The notes: a model not told the origin generated them from the sequence alone. 50,120 nucleotides of DNA from CAURMH01 sp963525745 (GCA_963525745.1 CAURMH010000003.1:1-50120); one strand, 5' to 3'. Counted from the stretch's first letter, positions 15,451 through 24,796 are shown. Translations and numbers: made by a program.

Positions 15451-15672
15451 TTATTTAACGACGGTAATCGTCCATTTTGCATCACCGATTTGCTCAAAAT
15501 CGGTGACTTCATAACCTTCTTCTGCCGCCCAAGCGGGAATGGTTTCGATGGCTTGTGTACAATCAAATTCAATTTCTAAGCCGTCGCCTTTGTTAAGTTT
15601 TGCCATGGCTGTTTTGGCTTCAACCAATGGAAAAGGACAAACTAAACCGAGTGTGGGTAATTTAACAATCAT
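15451..15672 (-). CDS. TusA/TsuB-like sulfur carrier protein, copy 2
   Basis: A 73-residue TusA-fold protein with the persulfide-carrying CPxP motif (LVCPFPLVEAKTAM, Cys12). It follows the intact TsuA-like permease by 15 bases (start preceded by TAGGAGATAAAA), so the pair is an operon. It should receive sulfur from thiosulfate imported by the permease and pass it on in the cytosol. About 49 of 73 residues are identical to copy 1 at 4973-5194. Confidence 0.92.
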   Translation of the reverse strand: MIVKLPTLGLVCPFPLVEAKTAMAKLNKGDGLEIEFDCTQAIETIPAWAAEEGYEVTDFEQIGDAKWTITVVK

Positions 15673-15687
15673 TTTTATCTCCTAAAA

Positions 15688-16728
15688 TTAAGCTGTGACG
15701 GTTTTTAATCGTTGCGGTCGGATAATGGTAAAGTAGGCGGCAACCCAAGTGCCAAGCACCATTACCGGCAAAGAAACCCAGCCCTGCCAAGAGAAGAAGG
15801 CAGTTTCAACTAGGCCATTACCAATAGAGCAACCGCCTGCAAGACTTGCACCGATACCCATAAAAATCCCGCCTAGTGCGCTACGCAAAATGGTCGTGAC
15901 ATCGGGAACGCGAACGCGAAATTCATTGCTTCCTTTCGCCCCAATAAATGAACCAATAAAAATCCCTAGGACGAGGAACACACCCCAGTTAATAAATTTG
16001 TCATTGCCGGTAACGAGGTATTGCATGATGTTGGCAGAAGGGCCGGTAATACCTAGGCCAAATTCACGTCCTGTTGCTACGCTTAAAGGCCAAGCGAGCA
16101 AGGCGATGAATCCCACCAACACGGCAGACACAAAAGGATGCCAGCGTTTTTCAAATAACAAATGGGCTAAACCTGTTTTTCTTGGTTTAAGCGTCGCTAA
16201 TTTGGGCGCCGGTTTGCTTAAATGTTTGTACACATAATAACCGGTAATCAAACTAAGTAATGCGACCAACCACCACGGTGAAATGCCGAAGGTATCGTAA
16301 ATATTGCGTTGCTCGATATTAATATCGCGCAATGCTTTATTAAAATCACCGAGCGGGCCGGTTCTCATCATTGCGCTTAACAGCATATAGGTAAAAAGTG
16401 CAATCCAGCTTCCGACTAAACCTTCTGCCGCACGATACCAAGTTCCTGTAGCACAACCGCCAGCCAACACAATGCCGATACCAAATAAAAATGCGCCGAT
16501 TAATACGGCTAAAAAGGCAAAGTTTTCAGCCGGGTCAACATTCAACACGCCTATTTCTTTTAATAAAAAGAAGCCGATAGATTGCACCGTAATGGCAATA
16601 AGTAATGCAACAAACATTTTGTTGTTTTTGGTGACATATAAATCACGAAAGGCACCGGTGATACAAAAACGCCCACGTTGCATCACAAAACCAAGCAAAA
16701 TACCACAAAATAACCCTGTTAAAAGCAT
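15688..16728 (-). CDS. YeeE/YedE (TsuA-like) thiosulfate permease, copy 2
   Basis: A 346-residue inner-membrane protein of the YeeE/YedE family with two homologous halves and many short membrane segments. Three conserved cysteines line the conduction path in characterised TsuA proteins and are present here as RGRFCITG (Cys22), AGGCATGT (Cys92) and AGGCSIGN (Cys300). The paired TusA-like gene downstream supports thiosulfate uptake rather than another sulfur compound. It is the complete version of the frameshifted copy at 5258-6276. The start is preceded by GAGGAGATCCT. Confidence 0.92.
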   Translation of the reverse strand: MLLTGLFCGILLGFVMQRGRFCITGAFRDLYVTKNNKMFVALLIAITVQSIGFFLLKEIGVLNVDPAENFAFLAVLIGAFLFGIGIVLAGGCATGTWYRAAEGLVGSWIALFTYMLLSAMMRTGPLGDFNKALRDINIEQRNIYDTFGISPWWLVALLSLITGYYVYKHLSKPAPKLATLKPRKTGLAHLLFEKRWHPFVSAVLVGFIALLAWPLSVATGREFGLGITGPSANIMQYLVTGNDKFINWGVFLVLGIFIGSFIGAKGSNEFRVRVPDVTTILRSALGGIFMGIGASLAGGCSIGNGLVETAFFSWQGWVSLPVMVLGTWVAAYFTIIRPQRLKTVTA

Positions 16729-16822
16729 AGGATCTCCTCAAATGAAAAATGAATGCGGTATTTTTAATAAATTTGGAAAGGGGCGCCAAGAATTTTTGGT
16801 TAAATGATATGTGATTTGGGAA

Positions 16823-16854
16823 TAAAAAATGCGGTCAAATTTGACCGCACTTTG
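16823..16854 (-). terminator. uptake-sequence-pair terminator after fabB
   Basis: GCGGTCAAATTTGACCGC (16831-16848) is an exact palindrome made from two inverted uptake cores. Read on the minus strand it is followed by TTTTTTATT, so it ends fabB transcription. On one side the uptake core is imperfect (AATGCGGT). Confidence 0.75.
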
Positions 16855-16878
16855 TTATCATTGAATAAATCCTTCTTA

Positions 16879-18099
16879 TTACGCCTTATAACGTCTAAAG
16901 ACTAATGCTGCATTGGTTCCGCCGAAACCGAAGCTGTTTGACATAACCGTCGTCAATCCTGCCTTTTCTTTTAACTCGGTGACGATATTGCACCCCTCAG
17001 CCTGTTCGTCCAATTGTTCAATATTAATGCTCGGCGCAATAAAGTCATGATGCAACATAAGCAATGAATAAATTGCTTCATGTGCTCCGGCGGCGCCTAA
17101 GGAATGACCGGTCATGGATTTCGTTGAAGAAATAGCCGGAATATTCGTGCCAAAAACCTGTTTAATCGCGCCTAATTCTTTCACGTCACCAACCGGTGTT
17201 GAGGTACCGTGAACATTAATATAATCAATTGGCGTATCTACCGTTGCCATCGCTTGTTTCATGCAACGTTCCGCGCCTTCGCCGCTTGGTGCCACCATAT
17301 CATAACCATCGGATGTTGCTCCATAACCCACAATTTCGGCGTAAATCTTCGCACCGCGAGCCAATGCGTGTTCCAATTCTTCGACAACAACTACCGCTCC
17401 ACCGCCGGCAATCACGAAGCCATCGCGATTAGCATCATAAGCACGAGAGGCTTTTGTCGGCGTGTCGTTATATTTTGTGGAAACGGCACCCATGGCATCA
17501 AATTCCGTTGCGCATTCCCACGATAGTTCCTCCGCGCCGCCGGCAAAGACGATGTCCTGCTTGCCTAATTGAATTAACTCAAGCGCATGACCGATACAAT
17601 GCGCGGATGTGGCGCAAGCGGAACTAATCGAATAATTCACGCCGCGGATTTTATACGGTGTGGCCAAACAAGCGGATACACTTGAAGCCATGGTTTTAGT
17701 CACCGCATAAGGACCGATGGCTTTTACACCGCGCGGGCCGCGCACCGCGTCACAAGCGACCAATTGGTTATGCGCCGAACCGGTGCCGGCGCCGATAACT
17801 AACCCCGTGCGATCATTCGATACTTGCGCTTCGGTCAAACCGGCATCTTCAATGGCTTCACGCATGGAAAGATAAGCATAAGCCGCCGCATCCCCCATGA
17901 AACGATATACTTTGCGATCAATATGATCTGCCGGATTTAACTTAATTGTACCGGCAACATGGCTACGCATTTTCATGTCGACAAAATCCGGTACGAGTTC
18001 GATGCCCGATTTACCTGCTTTAAGCGAGGCCAAAACCTCCTCTTTATTGTTGCCGATACTCGAGATAATTCCAAACCCTGTAATGACCGCTCTTTTCAT
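16879..18099 (-). CDS. fabB: beta-ketoacyl-ACP synthase I
   Basis: A 406-residue condensing enzyme that elongates acyl-ACP with malonyl-ACP and is needed for unsaturated fatty acid synthesis. The catalytic triad is visible: Cys162 in SSACATSAH, His297 in NVHGTSTPVGD and His332 in MTGHSLGAAGAH. The length and the N-terminus MKRAVITGFGIISSIGNN match E. coli FabB rather than FabF. It is transcribed alone, divergently from mnmC, and a FabR-like operator may lie in front (18166-18183). Confidence 0.97.
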   Translation of the reverse strand: MKRAVITGFGIISSIGNNKEEVLASLKAGKSGIELVPDFVDMKMRSHVAGTIKLNPADHIDRKVYRFMGDAAAYAYLSMREAIEDAGLTEAQVSNDRTGLVIGAGTGSAHNQLVACDAVRGPRGVKAIGPYAVTKTMASSVSACLATPYKIRGVNYSISSACATSAHCIGHALELIQLGKQDIVFAGGAEELSWECATEFDAMGAVSTKYNDTPTKASRAYDANRDGFVIAGGGAVVVVEELEHALARGAKIYAEIVGYGATSDGYDMVAPSGEGAERCMKQAMATVDTPIDYINVHGTSTPVGDVKELGAIKQVFGTNIPAISSTKSMTGHSLGAAGAHEAIYSLLMLHHDFIAPSINIEQLDEQAEGCNIVTELKEKAGLTTVMSNSFGFGGTNAALVFRRYKA

Positions 18100-18165
18100 T
18101 TTTTATTCCTCTAAATGATTTTTGTTCTTTATTGATAACGGCAAACGGGTAAATTCCTCCGATTC

Positions 18166-18183
18166 GCCTTACAAGTGTTAGCT
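18166..18183. promoter_or_regulatory. possible FabR-type operator upstream of fabB
   Basis: TTACAAGTGTTAGCT, about 70 bases before the fabB start, resembles the half-palindromic FabR site known in front of E. coli fabA and fabB (general form AGCGTACA..TGTTAGCT). The right arm fits well and the left arm poorly. I cannot tell from this window whether the organism has FabR. Confidence 0.35.
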
Positions 18184-18308
18184 GAACGTAAAGACTACTA
18201 TAAAAGGATAATTTTGCAAGTAATAATTGTAACATTAGACCAGTCACATTTACTAAATCTTCCCATGGGCATATTATATAAAACCCGAACCGACCAAAAG
18301 GAATGTAT

Positions 18309-20324
18309 ATGTTATCCGTCACTCACGCCGATATTACTTTTAATGCGGACAATACCCCCGTTTCCGTTCAGTTTGATGACGTTTATTTTTCCACTCAAGG
18401 CGGCGCAGAGGAAACCGACTATGTTTTCCTACAGGGCAACCGTCTGTGGGAACGCTGGCAACAAAGCGAACAGGCCCATTTTGTGATTGCCGAAACCGGC
18501 TTCGGCACCGGGCTTAATTTTTTTTCCGCTATAACGTTATTTCGGCGTTTTCGCCAAGAAAACCCACAGTCGGCATTAAAACGGTTATTTTTTATCTCTT
18601 TTGAAAAATACCCGTTAACATTGCCTAAATTAATCCATGCCCATCAAAACTATGCGGAATTTGCCGAATTGACGAGACAACTGCACCAGTATTGGCCGGA
18701 GCCGATTGAGGGATGCTATCGTTTTCATTTTGATGAAACCACCCTTGATTTGTGGTTCGGCGATGTGAATGACAACCTACCGCAGCTCGGTGATTATATG
18801 ATTGACAAAATCGACGCTTGGTTTTTGGACGGCTTTGCGCCGAGCAAGAATCCGGCAATGTGGCGGGATTCGCTTTACCGACAAATGTTCCGTTTTACAA
18901 AGCCGCACGGCACATTTTCGACTTACACCGCCGCAAGTGCGGTCAAAAAAGGCTTAGAAAATGCCGGCTTTCACGTAGAAAAAAGAAAGGGTTATGGAAA
19001 AAAACGGGAGTGTCTGGCGGGGGCAAAAACACAGGCGATTTCGACCGCACTTTCCGCGCCATGGTTTTCTCTTTCGCCTGCCGAATTACGCGCTCGGGAC
19101 ATTGCCGTTATCGGCGGCGGTATTGCCTCCCTTGCCACAGCGTTAGCACTGCACCGACGGGGAGCAACCGTCACGTTATATTGCGAAGACGAGCAACCGG
19201 CGCTGAATGCGTCCGGCAACGAACAAGGCGCGTTCTATCCGCAACTCAGCGATGATGACGAGCGTCATATTCGCTTTAATATTCATGCCTTTGCCTACGG
19301 GCAACAATGGTTACGTTGGGCTGAGCAACAACGTATCGAATTCGAACATGAATTTTGCGGCGTCGCACTTTGCGGCTACAACGCGGACAGCCGTGCAAAA
19401 CTGCATAAGATCGCGTCTTATCAATGGCCGGCTTCACTGTATCGGTCGTTAAATGCCGAAGAACTGAGCGCCAAAGTCGGCCTGCCGCTGTCTTGTTCGG
19501 GCGGATTTATTCCGCAAGGTGCCTGGTTGGCGCCGCGTCAATTTGTCCAACACGCTTTTGCCCATTTAGCCGCAAAAGGAATGGTTCTCAAAACATCGCA
19601 AAATATTACCGCACTTTACCCTTCTCCTTCCTCCTGCGGATGGCGATTAGAAAATGTGCAGGGTGCAATTTTTCAGCATGAAGCCGTCGTTTTAGCCAAT
19701 GGGCATAAATTAACGCAATTCGCGCAAACGGAAAAATTGCCGCTTTATCCGGTGCGTGGTCAAGTTAGCCGAATCCCTACCGGTGAAAATTTATTAAAAC
19801 TGAAAAGCGTGCTTTGCTATGACGGCTATTTAACCCCAGTTAATCTGCGTAAAACTACGCATTGCCTCGGCGCAAGCCACGTACGTAATTGCGATAACCG
19901 TGATTTCAGTCTCACCGAACAACAAGAAAACCAACTGAAAATTCAACAAAATATTCATATGCCATGGACAAAGGAAGTGGATACTTCCGCAAACCTTGCG
20001 CGGCAAGGCATTCGCTGCGCCGTGCGGGATCGCATTCCCATGGCCGGCAATGTGCCGAATTTTGTCCGACAAGCCGAGGATTACAAAAACCTCTTTAACC
20101 TCCGTCGTCGCAAACAGCCCATTCCGCCGGCGGCACATTATCCTAATCTCTATTTGATCGGCGCATTAGGCTCGCGCGGATTGACTTCGGCGCCGCTATT
20201 AGGTGAACTTCTGGCCTCACTCATTTATAATGAGCCGCTGCCGCTGAGTGAAGAACTTTTGCACTGTTTGAACCCCAATCGTGCCTGGGTAAGAAAATGG
20301 CTGAAAGGGGCGCCTGTAGTCTGA
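18309..20324 (+). CDS. mnmC: bifunctional tRNA mnm5s2U-modification enzyme
   Basis: MnmC completes the modified wobble uridine mnm5s2U34 in certain tRNAs. The N-terminal methyltransferase half (about 1-240) has the SAM-binding IAETGFGTGLNF and the DAWFLDGFAPSKNPAMW motif. The C-terminal FAD oxidase half (about 260-671) begins IAVIGGGIASLATALALHRRG. The 671-residue length matches E. coli MnmC (668). I place the start at 18309 (MLSVTHADITF), because AAAAGGAA precedes it at the right distance; the in-frame ATG at 18303 overlaps that site. At least three uptake cores are inside (near 18935, 19041 and 19607), the first encoding Ser-Ala-Val. Confidence 0.95.
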   Translation: MLSVTHADITFNADNTPVSVQFDDVYFSTQGGAEETDYVFLQGNRLWERWQQSEQAHFVIAETGFGTGLNFFSAITLFRRFRQENPQSALKRLFFISFEKYPLTLPKLIHAHQNYAEFAELTRQLHQYWPEPIEGCYRFHFDETTLDLWFGDVNDNLPQLGDYMIDKIDAWFLDGFAPSKNPAMWRDSLYRQMFRFTKPHGTFSTYTAASAVKKGLENAGFHVEKRKGYGKKRECLAGAKTQAISTALSAPWFSLSPAELRARDIAVIGGGIASLATALALHRRGATVTLYCEDEQPALNASGNEQGAFYPQLSDDDERHIRFNIHAFAYGQQWLRWAEQQRIEFEHEFCGVALCGYNADSRAKLHKIASYQWPASLYRSLNAEELSAKVGLPLSCSGGFIPQGAWLAPRQFVQHAFAHLAAKGMVLKTSQNITALYPSPSSCGWRLENVQGAIFQHEAVVLANGHKLTQFAQTEKLPLYPVRGQVSRIPTGENLLKLKSVLCYDGYLTPVNLRKTTHCLGASHVRNCDNRDFSLTEQQENQLKIQQNIHMPWTKEVDTSANLARQGIRCAVRDRIPMAGNVPNFVRQAEDYKNLFNLRRRKQPIPPAAHYPNLYLIGALGSRGLTSAPLLGELLASLIYNEPLPLSEELLHCLNPNRAWVRKWLKGAPVV

Positions 20325-20351
20325 CGGTTCAACCCAATCATAGGAGATTTC

Positions 20352-21059
20352 ATGCGATTTTATCGTCATTTACAACCGTTCAAAGTTATAAGTTTCGATT
20401 TGGACGATACGTTATACGACAATACTCAAGTGATCCGCCTTGCCGAGCAGCAATTTATTGATACGGCAAAACAATTCAGCCAAATTGAGGCGCTCACTTT
20501 AGATAATTGGCGCCAATGGAAAAGCGAAATCGCAAATCGCCATCCTGTTTTATGCGAAGACGTCATTGCATGGCGTGAAATGACGCTGCGTCACGTGCTG
20601 CAATATTATGACCAAAGTACGGTCGAAATTGACCGCACTTTGGCGGCCGCGATGGAAACGTTTATTGAATGGCGGCATAAAATTGATATTCCGCCATCAA
20701 CGTTTGAAGTACTGAATTATTTAAAAGCATGTTATCCTTTGAGCGTCATTAGTAATGGCAACGTAGTCGCTCGTCGCATCGGCCTTGATTATTTTGAAAT
20801 TGGTTTACGCGGCGGAGAACATGGTCGCGCAAAACCGCATCATGCGCTGTTTCACCAAACGGCGGTCTATTTTAAAATCAAGCCGAGAGAAATTTTACAC
20901 GTCGGCGATAATTTAGTCACCGATGTGCAAGGCGCAATGCAGGCCGGCTGTCAGGCCGTTTGGTTAAACCCTACCGGCCGATCAATCAACGATTTCAACG
21001 AGGCGCGTCTTTTACCGACCCTTGAAATCACCGAATTAACCGAATTATTAAGGCTTTAA
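20352..21059 (+). CDS. yigB: HAD-superfamily phosphatase YigB
   Basis: A 235-residue HAD hydrolase. Motif I is FDLDDTLYDN (nucleophile Asp16-Asp18 region), motif II is VISNGN, the conserved lysine lies in RAKPHHALF, and motif IV is HVGDNLVTDVQGA. E. coli YigB dephosphorylates FMN in flavin metabolism; the sequence fits that subfamily, including the start FDLDDTLYDNTQVI. It follows mnmC by 27 bases with AGGAGATTTC at the start. It contains a near pair of uptake sequences (about 20625-20641). Confidence 0.88.
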   Translation: MRFYRHLQPFKVISFDLDDTLYDNTQVIRLAEQQFIDTAKQFSQIEALTLDNWRQWKSEIANRHPVLCEDVIAWREMTLRHVLQYYDQSTVEIDRTLAAAMETFIEWRHKIDIPPSTFEVLNYLKACYPLSVISNGNVVARRIGLDYFEIGLRGGEHGRAKPHHALFHQTAVYFKIKPREILHVGDNLVTDVQGAMQAGCQAVWLNPTGRSINDFNEARLLPTLEITELTELLRL

Positions 21060-21063
21060 CGTT

Positions 21064-21570
21064 ATGCTAAAAAAGAAAAATCAAATTCTTGTCAGTCTTT
21101 CGCTTGTCGCATTATTAGGCGGATGCTCGGAAGAAGAGGTTCAACGGGACGTTTACAATAGTCTGGAAGATTGCCTTGCCGACTGGCAAAAAATCGAATT
21201 ATGCGAAGCAGACAAAGCGACGCAAACAGCCGACTCCACCACAGCCAGGACGACGAATACAACAGAAACGGCCAATAATCCGGCGACGACGGAAGCACGC
21301 GGCTCGGAGGGCGCCTCGTTGGGAACCGCTATTGCAGGCGCGGCCATCGGTTATATGGCGGCAAGAGCCATCGGCAATTTTTTAGGGCCAAGTTATAACC
21401 CGAATAATCGCGCCGTTTCTACTCCGGCGGGGCAAGTGATTCGCCCGCAAGGTAATCATTCCAGTGGTAAGCCGATGCTGGTTAAAGGTGGTGCCGGGAT
21501 GGCAAACAGCAAGCCTGTTTCGCGCGGCGGCTTCAGCAGCACAAATTCAACGAAAAGTGCCGGCGGTTAA
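21064..21570 (+). CDS. ygiB: YgiB family lipoprotein
   Basis: A 168-residue lipoprotein: the signal peptide MLKKKNQILVSLSLVALLGG ends at a lipobox with Cys21. Then come the family segment DVYNSLEDCLADWQKIELCE, a Thr/Ala/Asn-rich low-complexity stretch (about 60-85), a glycine-rich possibly membrane-active part (AIAGAAIGYMAARAIGNF) and a disordered Ser/Gly tail. It matches the YgiB (DUF1190) family and lies 2 bases before the ygiC-like gene, the usual partner. The function is not established. The start lies 4 bases after yigB. Confidence 0.82.
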   Translation: MLKKKNQILVSLSLVALLGGCSEEEVQRDVYNSLEDCLADWQKIELCEADKATQTADSTTARTTNTTETANNPATTEARGSEGASLGTAIAGAAIGYMAARAIGNFLGPSYNPNNRAVSTPAGQVIRPQGNHSSGKPMLVKGGAGMANSKPVSRGGFSSTNSTKSAGG

Positions 21571-21572
21571 GC

Positions 21573-22754
21573 ATGAGACGAATCACCGGATTGCCGACCC
21601 GCCCGAATATGGCGCAACAATTACTGGATGTTGGCTTTGATTATTATCATCTGCCCTCTTCGGACGGCTCGCATTATTGGTCGGACAACGTTGCCTATGA
21701 GTTCACACTCGCCGAGATAGACCGAATTGAAGACGCCGCTAATGAGCTTCATGCCATGTGCATGGATTTCGTTGCCGACGAAGTGCGACGGGGAGACTAT
21801 CACCATTATTATTTTACCGATTTACAAAAGCAGCTTATTGAACAAAGTTGGCGTAACAACGCGCCTCATTTATATGGTCGTTTTGATCTGGGGTATGATG
21901 GGGTTAATCTGAAAATGTTTGAATATAACGCCGATACGCCCACATCACTATTAGAATCGGCCGTTGTGCAATGGCAATGGTTAGAACAGACGGAAGGACT
22001 GCTAAATCGCGATCAATTCAACTGGATTCACGAAGAATTACTAAAACGTTTTCAATGGTTACGGCAGCAAAGCCCCGATATGAATTTCCATTTTAGCGCC
22101 ATGTCCGATGCCGGGCGGGAAGATTGGGGAAATTTAGATTATCTTGCCGATGTCGCTTACAGCGCCGGCTGGCACATTCACCGATTGGCTATCGAAGACA
22201 TCGGTTATGATGAAAAAAGCCAACAATTCGTTGATCTCAATGATCAACCTATCGGCAGATTGTTTAAATTATATCCGCTTGAGTGGATGACAACGACCGA
22301 CTATGCGCCTCATATGCTTCATTCCGCCACACAATTTTTTGAACCCGCATGGAAGTTGTTGCTGAGCAATAAAGTCCTGCTGGCAAAATTGTGGCAAAGA
22401 CATCCGAATCATCCCTTGTTATTACCGGCTTATACCAGTCAATACGACATCGCGGAACAAAAATCCATTTGGGTAAAAAAACCGATTCTTGGCCGGGAAG
22501 GCGCAAATGTTTTTTATTATGAAAAAGACAACAACCTCGAATTTGCCGCCAAAGGGAGCGAACACACTAATTGCTACGCAAATTCAGGCTATATCTACCA
22601 ACAAAAATTCGAACTGCCTAATTTTGACGGAATGTACCCGGTTATCGGTGCCTGGGTCGTCGGCGATGCAGCCTGCGGGATGGGATTACGCGAAGATTTC
22701 AGCGCCGTTACCGGCAACGATAGCCATTTCATACCGCATTATTTCCTTACCTAA
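21573..22754 (+). CDS. ygiC: YgiC-like glutathionylspermidine synthase family protein
   Basis: A 393-residue ATP-grasp protein homologous to the C-terminal synthetase domain of glutathionylspermidine synthase (E. coli YgiC is about 386). Recognisable parts are LYGRFDLGYDGVNLKMFEYN, ADTPTSLLESAVVQW, WVKKPILGREGANVFYYEK (the ATP-binding lysine region) and the end SGYIYQQKFELP with GAWVVGDAACGMGLREDF. It joins a carboxylate to an amine at the expense of ATP, but its real substrate is unknown. It is coupled to ygiB (2-base gap). Confidence 0.88.
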   Translation: MRRITGLPTRPNMAQQLLDVGFDYYHLPSSDGSHYWSDNVAYEFTLAEIDRIEDAANELHAMCMDFVADEVRRGDYHHYYFTDLQKQLIEQSWRNNAPHLYGRFDLGYDGVNLKMFEYNADTPTSLLESAVVQWQWLEQTEGLLNRDQFNWIHEELLKRFQWLRQQSPDMNFHFSAMSDAGREDWGNLDYLADVAYSAGWHIHRLAIEDIGYDEKSQQFVDLNDQPIGRLFKLYPLEWMTTTDYAPHMLHSATQFFEPAWKLLLSNKVLLAKLWQRHPNHPLLLPAYTSQYDIAEQKSIWVKKPILGREGANVFYYEKDNNLEFAAKGSEHTNCYANSGYIYQQKFELPNFDGMYPVIGAWVVGDAACGMGLREDFSAVTGNDSHFIPHYFLT

Positions 22755-22827
22755 ACCGCACGAAAATCGACTGCACTTTTGTCAGTCAAAGTGTGGTCAA
22801 AACCATGTTTTTATCATGAGGAGCCAT

Positions 22828-23301
22828 ATGTTTTTAATTTATAGCTTCGTCGCATTTATTGGCGGCATCGCCATCGCGGCGCAATCAGCTATCAACACGC
22901 AATTAGCCAAATCCCTAAACGGCGAGCCGATTATCGCCACCTTAATTTCCTTCGCCGTCGGTACAGTGTCGCTCTTTTTTATCGCCGTAGTTAAAACCGA
23001 TTTATGGCATAATCTGACCGCATTACCACAAATTGCTTGGTGGAAATTCCTCGGCGGCGCATTAGGCGCCGGCATGGTCTTTATTACCGTAGTACTGGCG
23101 CCTAAACTAGGCATCACCGCCATGGTTTTCTTTATTATGATCGGACAATTATTAACCGCGACAAGTATCGATCATTTCGGTCTCATTGGAATGCCTGTGC
23201 GGGAAATCACAGCCGCAAAATTCATCGGTTTAATTATTATCGGCTGTGGCTTAACCTTTTATTTTTTCGGTGAAACTTTAATTCGGCTCATCCGGACATA
23301 A
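22828..23301 (+). CDS. DMT-superfamily YdcZ-type membrane protein
   Basis: A 157-residue protein with five predicted membrane helices, of the DUF606/YdcZ half-size drug/metabolite transporter group. It begins MFLIYSFVAFIGGIAIAAQ, and the characteristic motifs are AINTQLAKSL near the N-terminus and WWKFLGGALGAG in the middle. Such half-size members work as dimers; the substrate is unknown. The ATG at 22828 is preceded by GAGGAG. The longer open frame from 22489 overlaps ygiC and is not coding. Confidence 0.85.
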   Translation: MFLIYSFVAFIGGIAIAAQSAINTQLAKSLNGEPIIATLISFAVGTVSLFFIAVVKTDLWHNLTALPQIAWWKFLGGALGAGMVFITVVLAPKLGITAMVFFIMIGQLLTATSIDHFGLIGMPVREITAAKFIGLIIIGCGLTFYFFGETLIRLIRT

Positions 23302-23332
23302 AAAGTGCGGTCGTTTTTAACCGCACTTTCTG
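23301..23332. terminator. uptake-sequence-pair terminator between ydcZ-like and lysC
   Basis: AAAGTGCGGT (23302-23311) and ACCGCACTTT (23320-23329) form a 10-bp stem with an 8-base loop between two convergent genes. Confidence 0.7.
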
Positions 23333-23340
23333 TCAAGGTA

Positions 23341-24693
23341 TTATTCAAATAAGGATTTATGTAGCGCGCGTACCACCTCATCCGCATTCTCGCTATGTAC
23401 TAACATGCAGATATTATTGGTGCTTGCGCCATAACTTACCATGCGAATGTTGTAAGGGGCTAACGTGCTGAAAACCTGTTTCCCGACGCCGGCCGTAATG
23501 TGCAAATCATTACCGATTAAAGCTACTAGAGACAGGCCGGTATCCACTTTTACCATGCAGGATGCACTTAATTCATCCAATAGTGCCGGCGATAATAATT
23601 CGGCGCCTGACGATGCGGAACCGGTTTTATCTAAGGTTAATGCAATGCTCACTTCTGAGGTGGTAATTGTGTCGACGGAAATTTTATGTTTTGCCAAAAT
23701 ATTAAATACATTGGCTAAAAAACCTTGCGCATGTAACATGCTTAAACTGGAAAGCGTCAGTAACGTTTGATCACGACGTAATGCGATTGCGCGGAAGATC
23801 GGGCGAGGCTGAGGATCTCTTGTCACCCAAGTTCCGCCCAGTTCCGGCGCTTTGCTGGAGCCGACATAAACGGGAATATTGCTGCGTACGGCCGGTAATA
23901 AGGTGGCCGGATGTAATACTTTTGCACCGAATGTCGCCATCTCCGCCGCTTCGGCAAAACTCATCGTATCAATCCGTTTTGCTTCCGGCACGATACGCGG
24001 ATCGGTGGTATAAATGCCGGCGACATCGGTCCAAATTAGCACATCTTTCGCGCCCAACACTTCGGCTAATAGTGCGGCGGAATAATCGCTGCCCCCGCGA
24101 CCCAATGTGGTCGTTTTACCGCCCGGTTCGCGCCCGATAAACCCTTGCGTAATCACCAATTCGCCGCAATCGATTAATGGTTTTAACACCTTATCACAAT
24201 TTAATTTCGTTTGATTGTCATCGGGCGACGCCTTACCGAAATGATCATTGGTGGCGATGATCGTGCGCACATCCAACCAAGTCGCACTTGCATTTAATTC
24301 ACGCAATATCTCGATAAAAATCAGTGTGGACATCATTTCGCCATGGCTGATTAATTCATCACTTAATGCTGAGGATGTGGCGAGGCTTGCCGCCTCCGCC
24401 AAAGATTCAATATTTCCGAGTAGTTCCTCAATTTTGGCACGTACATGAACCGGTTCTTTTAATTCATTTAAAATATCTTCCTGAATTCGGCGAACTTCGT
24501 TCATTAACTTAGTACGCTTTATTGGGTCCGTACCGTTTGCCAATTCGACCAATAAGTTGGTTACGCCGGATGAAGCGGAAAGTACAATAACGCGTGTATT
24601 TGGATCGGCAATAACAATTTTTGCACAAGCGATCATTGCCGCATAATTAGCCACTGAAGTTCCACCAAATTTTGCAACGGAAAGATTAGCCAT
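23341..24693 (-). CDS. lysC: aspartokinase III, lysine-sensitive type
   Basis: A 450-residue monofunctional aspartate kinase, the first step to lysine, threonine and methionine (E. coli LysC has 449). The N-terminus has the kinase signature VAKFGGTSVANY, and GRGGSDYSAALLAEVL marks the substrate site (about 199-214). The C-terminal third is a pair of ACT domains (LSMLHAQGFLANVFNIL and NDLHITAGVGKQVFSTL) that usually bind lysine. It is transcribed from a good sigma-70 promoter (24731-24760). Only about 158 bases separate it from sanA and no lysine-riboswitch-like sequence is visible, so control is probably at the protein level. Confidence 0.95.
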   Translation of the reverse strand: MANLSVAKFGGTSVANYAAMIACAKIVIADPNTRVIVLSASSGVTNLLVELANGTDPIKRTKLMNEVRRIQEDILNELKEPVHVRAKIEELLGNIESLAEAASLATSSALSDELISHGEMMSTLIFIEILRELNASATWLDVRTIIATNDHFGKASPDDNQTKLNCDKVLKPLIDCGELVITQGFIGREPGGKTTTLGRGGSDYSAALLAEVLGAKDVLIWTDVAGIYTTDPRIVPEAKRIDTMSFAEAAEMATFGAKVLHPATLLPAVRSNIPVYVGSSKAPELGGTWVTRDPQPRPIFRAIALRRDQTLLTLSSLSMLHAQGFLANVFNILAKHKISVDTITTSEVSIALTLDKTGSASSGAELLSPALLDELSASCMVKVDTGLSLVALIGNDLHITAGVGKQVFSTLAPYNIRMVSYGASTNNICMLVHSENADEVVRALHKSLFE

Positions 24694-24730
24694 AATGAAT
24701 TCCTCAAGTAATACATAATATTGAATTTTA

Positions 24731-24760
24731 TGTATAAATAATTTGCTTAATTCCTGTCAA
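24731..24760 (-). promoter_or_regulatory. lysC promoter
   Basis: Minus-strand -35 TTGACA (24760-24755), a perfect consensus, and -10 TATACA (24736-24731), 18 bases apart. They lie 37 bases before the lysC start, with GAGGAATTC as ribosome binding site. Confidence 0.65.
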
Positions 24761-24796
24761 ATTCTTTTTAAGTAAAATTAAACAGAATACATCTAA

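Noticed and set aside
22489..22827. A longer 5' extension of the YdcZ-like gene overlapping ygiC
   Set aside because: The extension is a shadow of ygiC in another frame; the ATG at 22828 has GAGGAG in front and begins a membrane helix as expected for the family.
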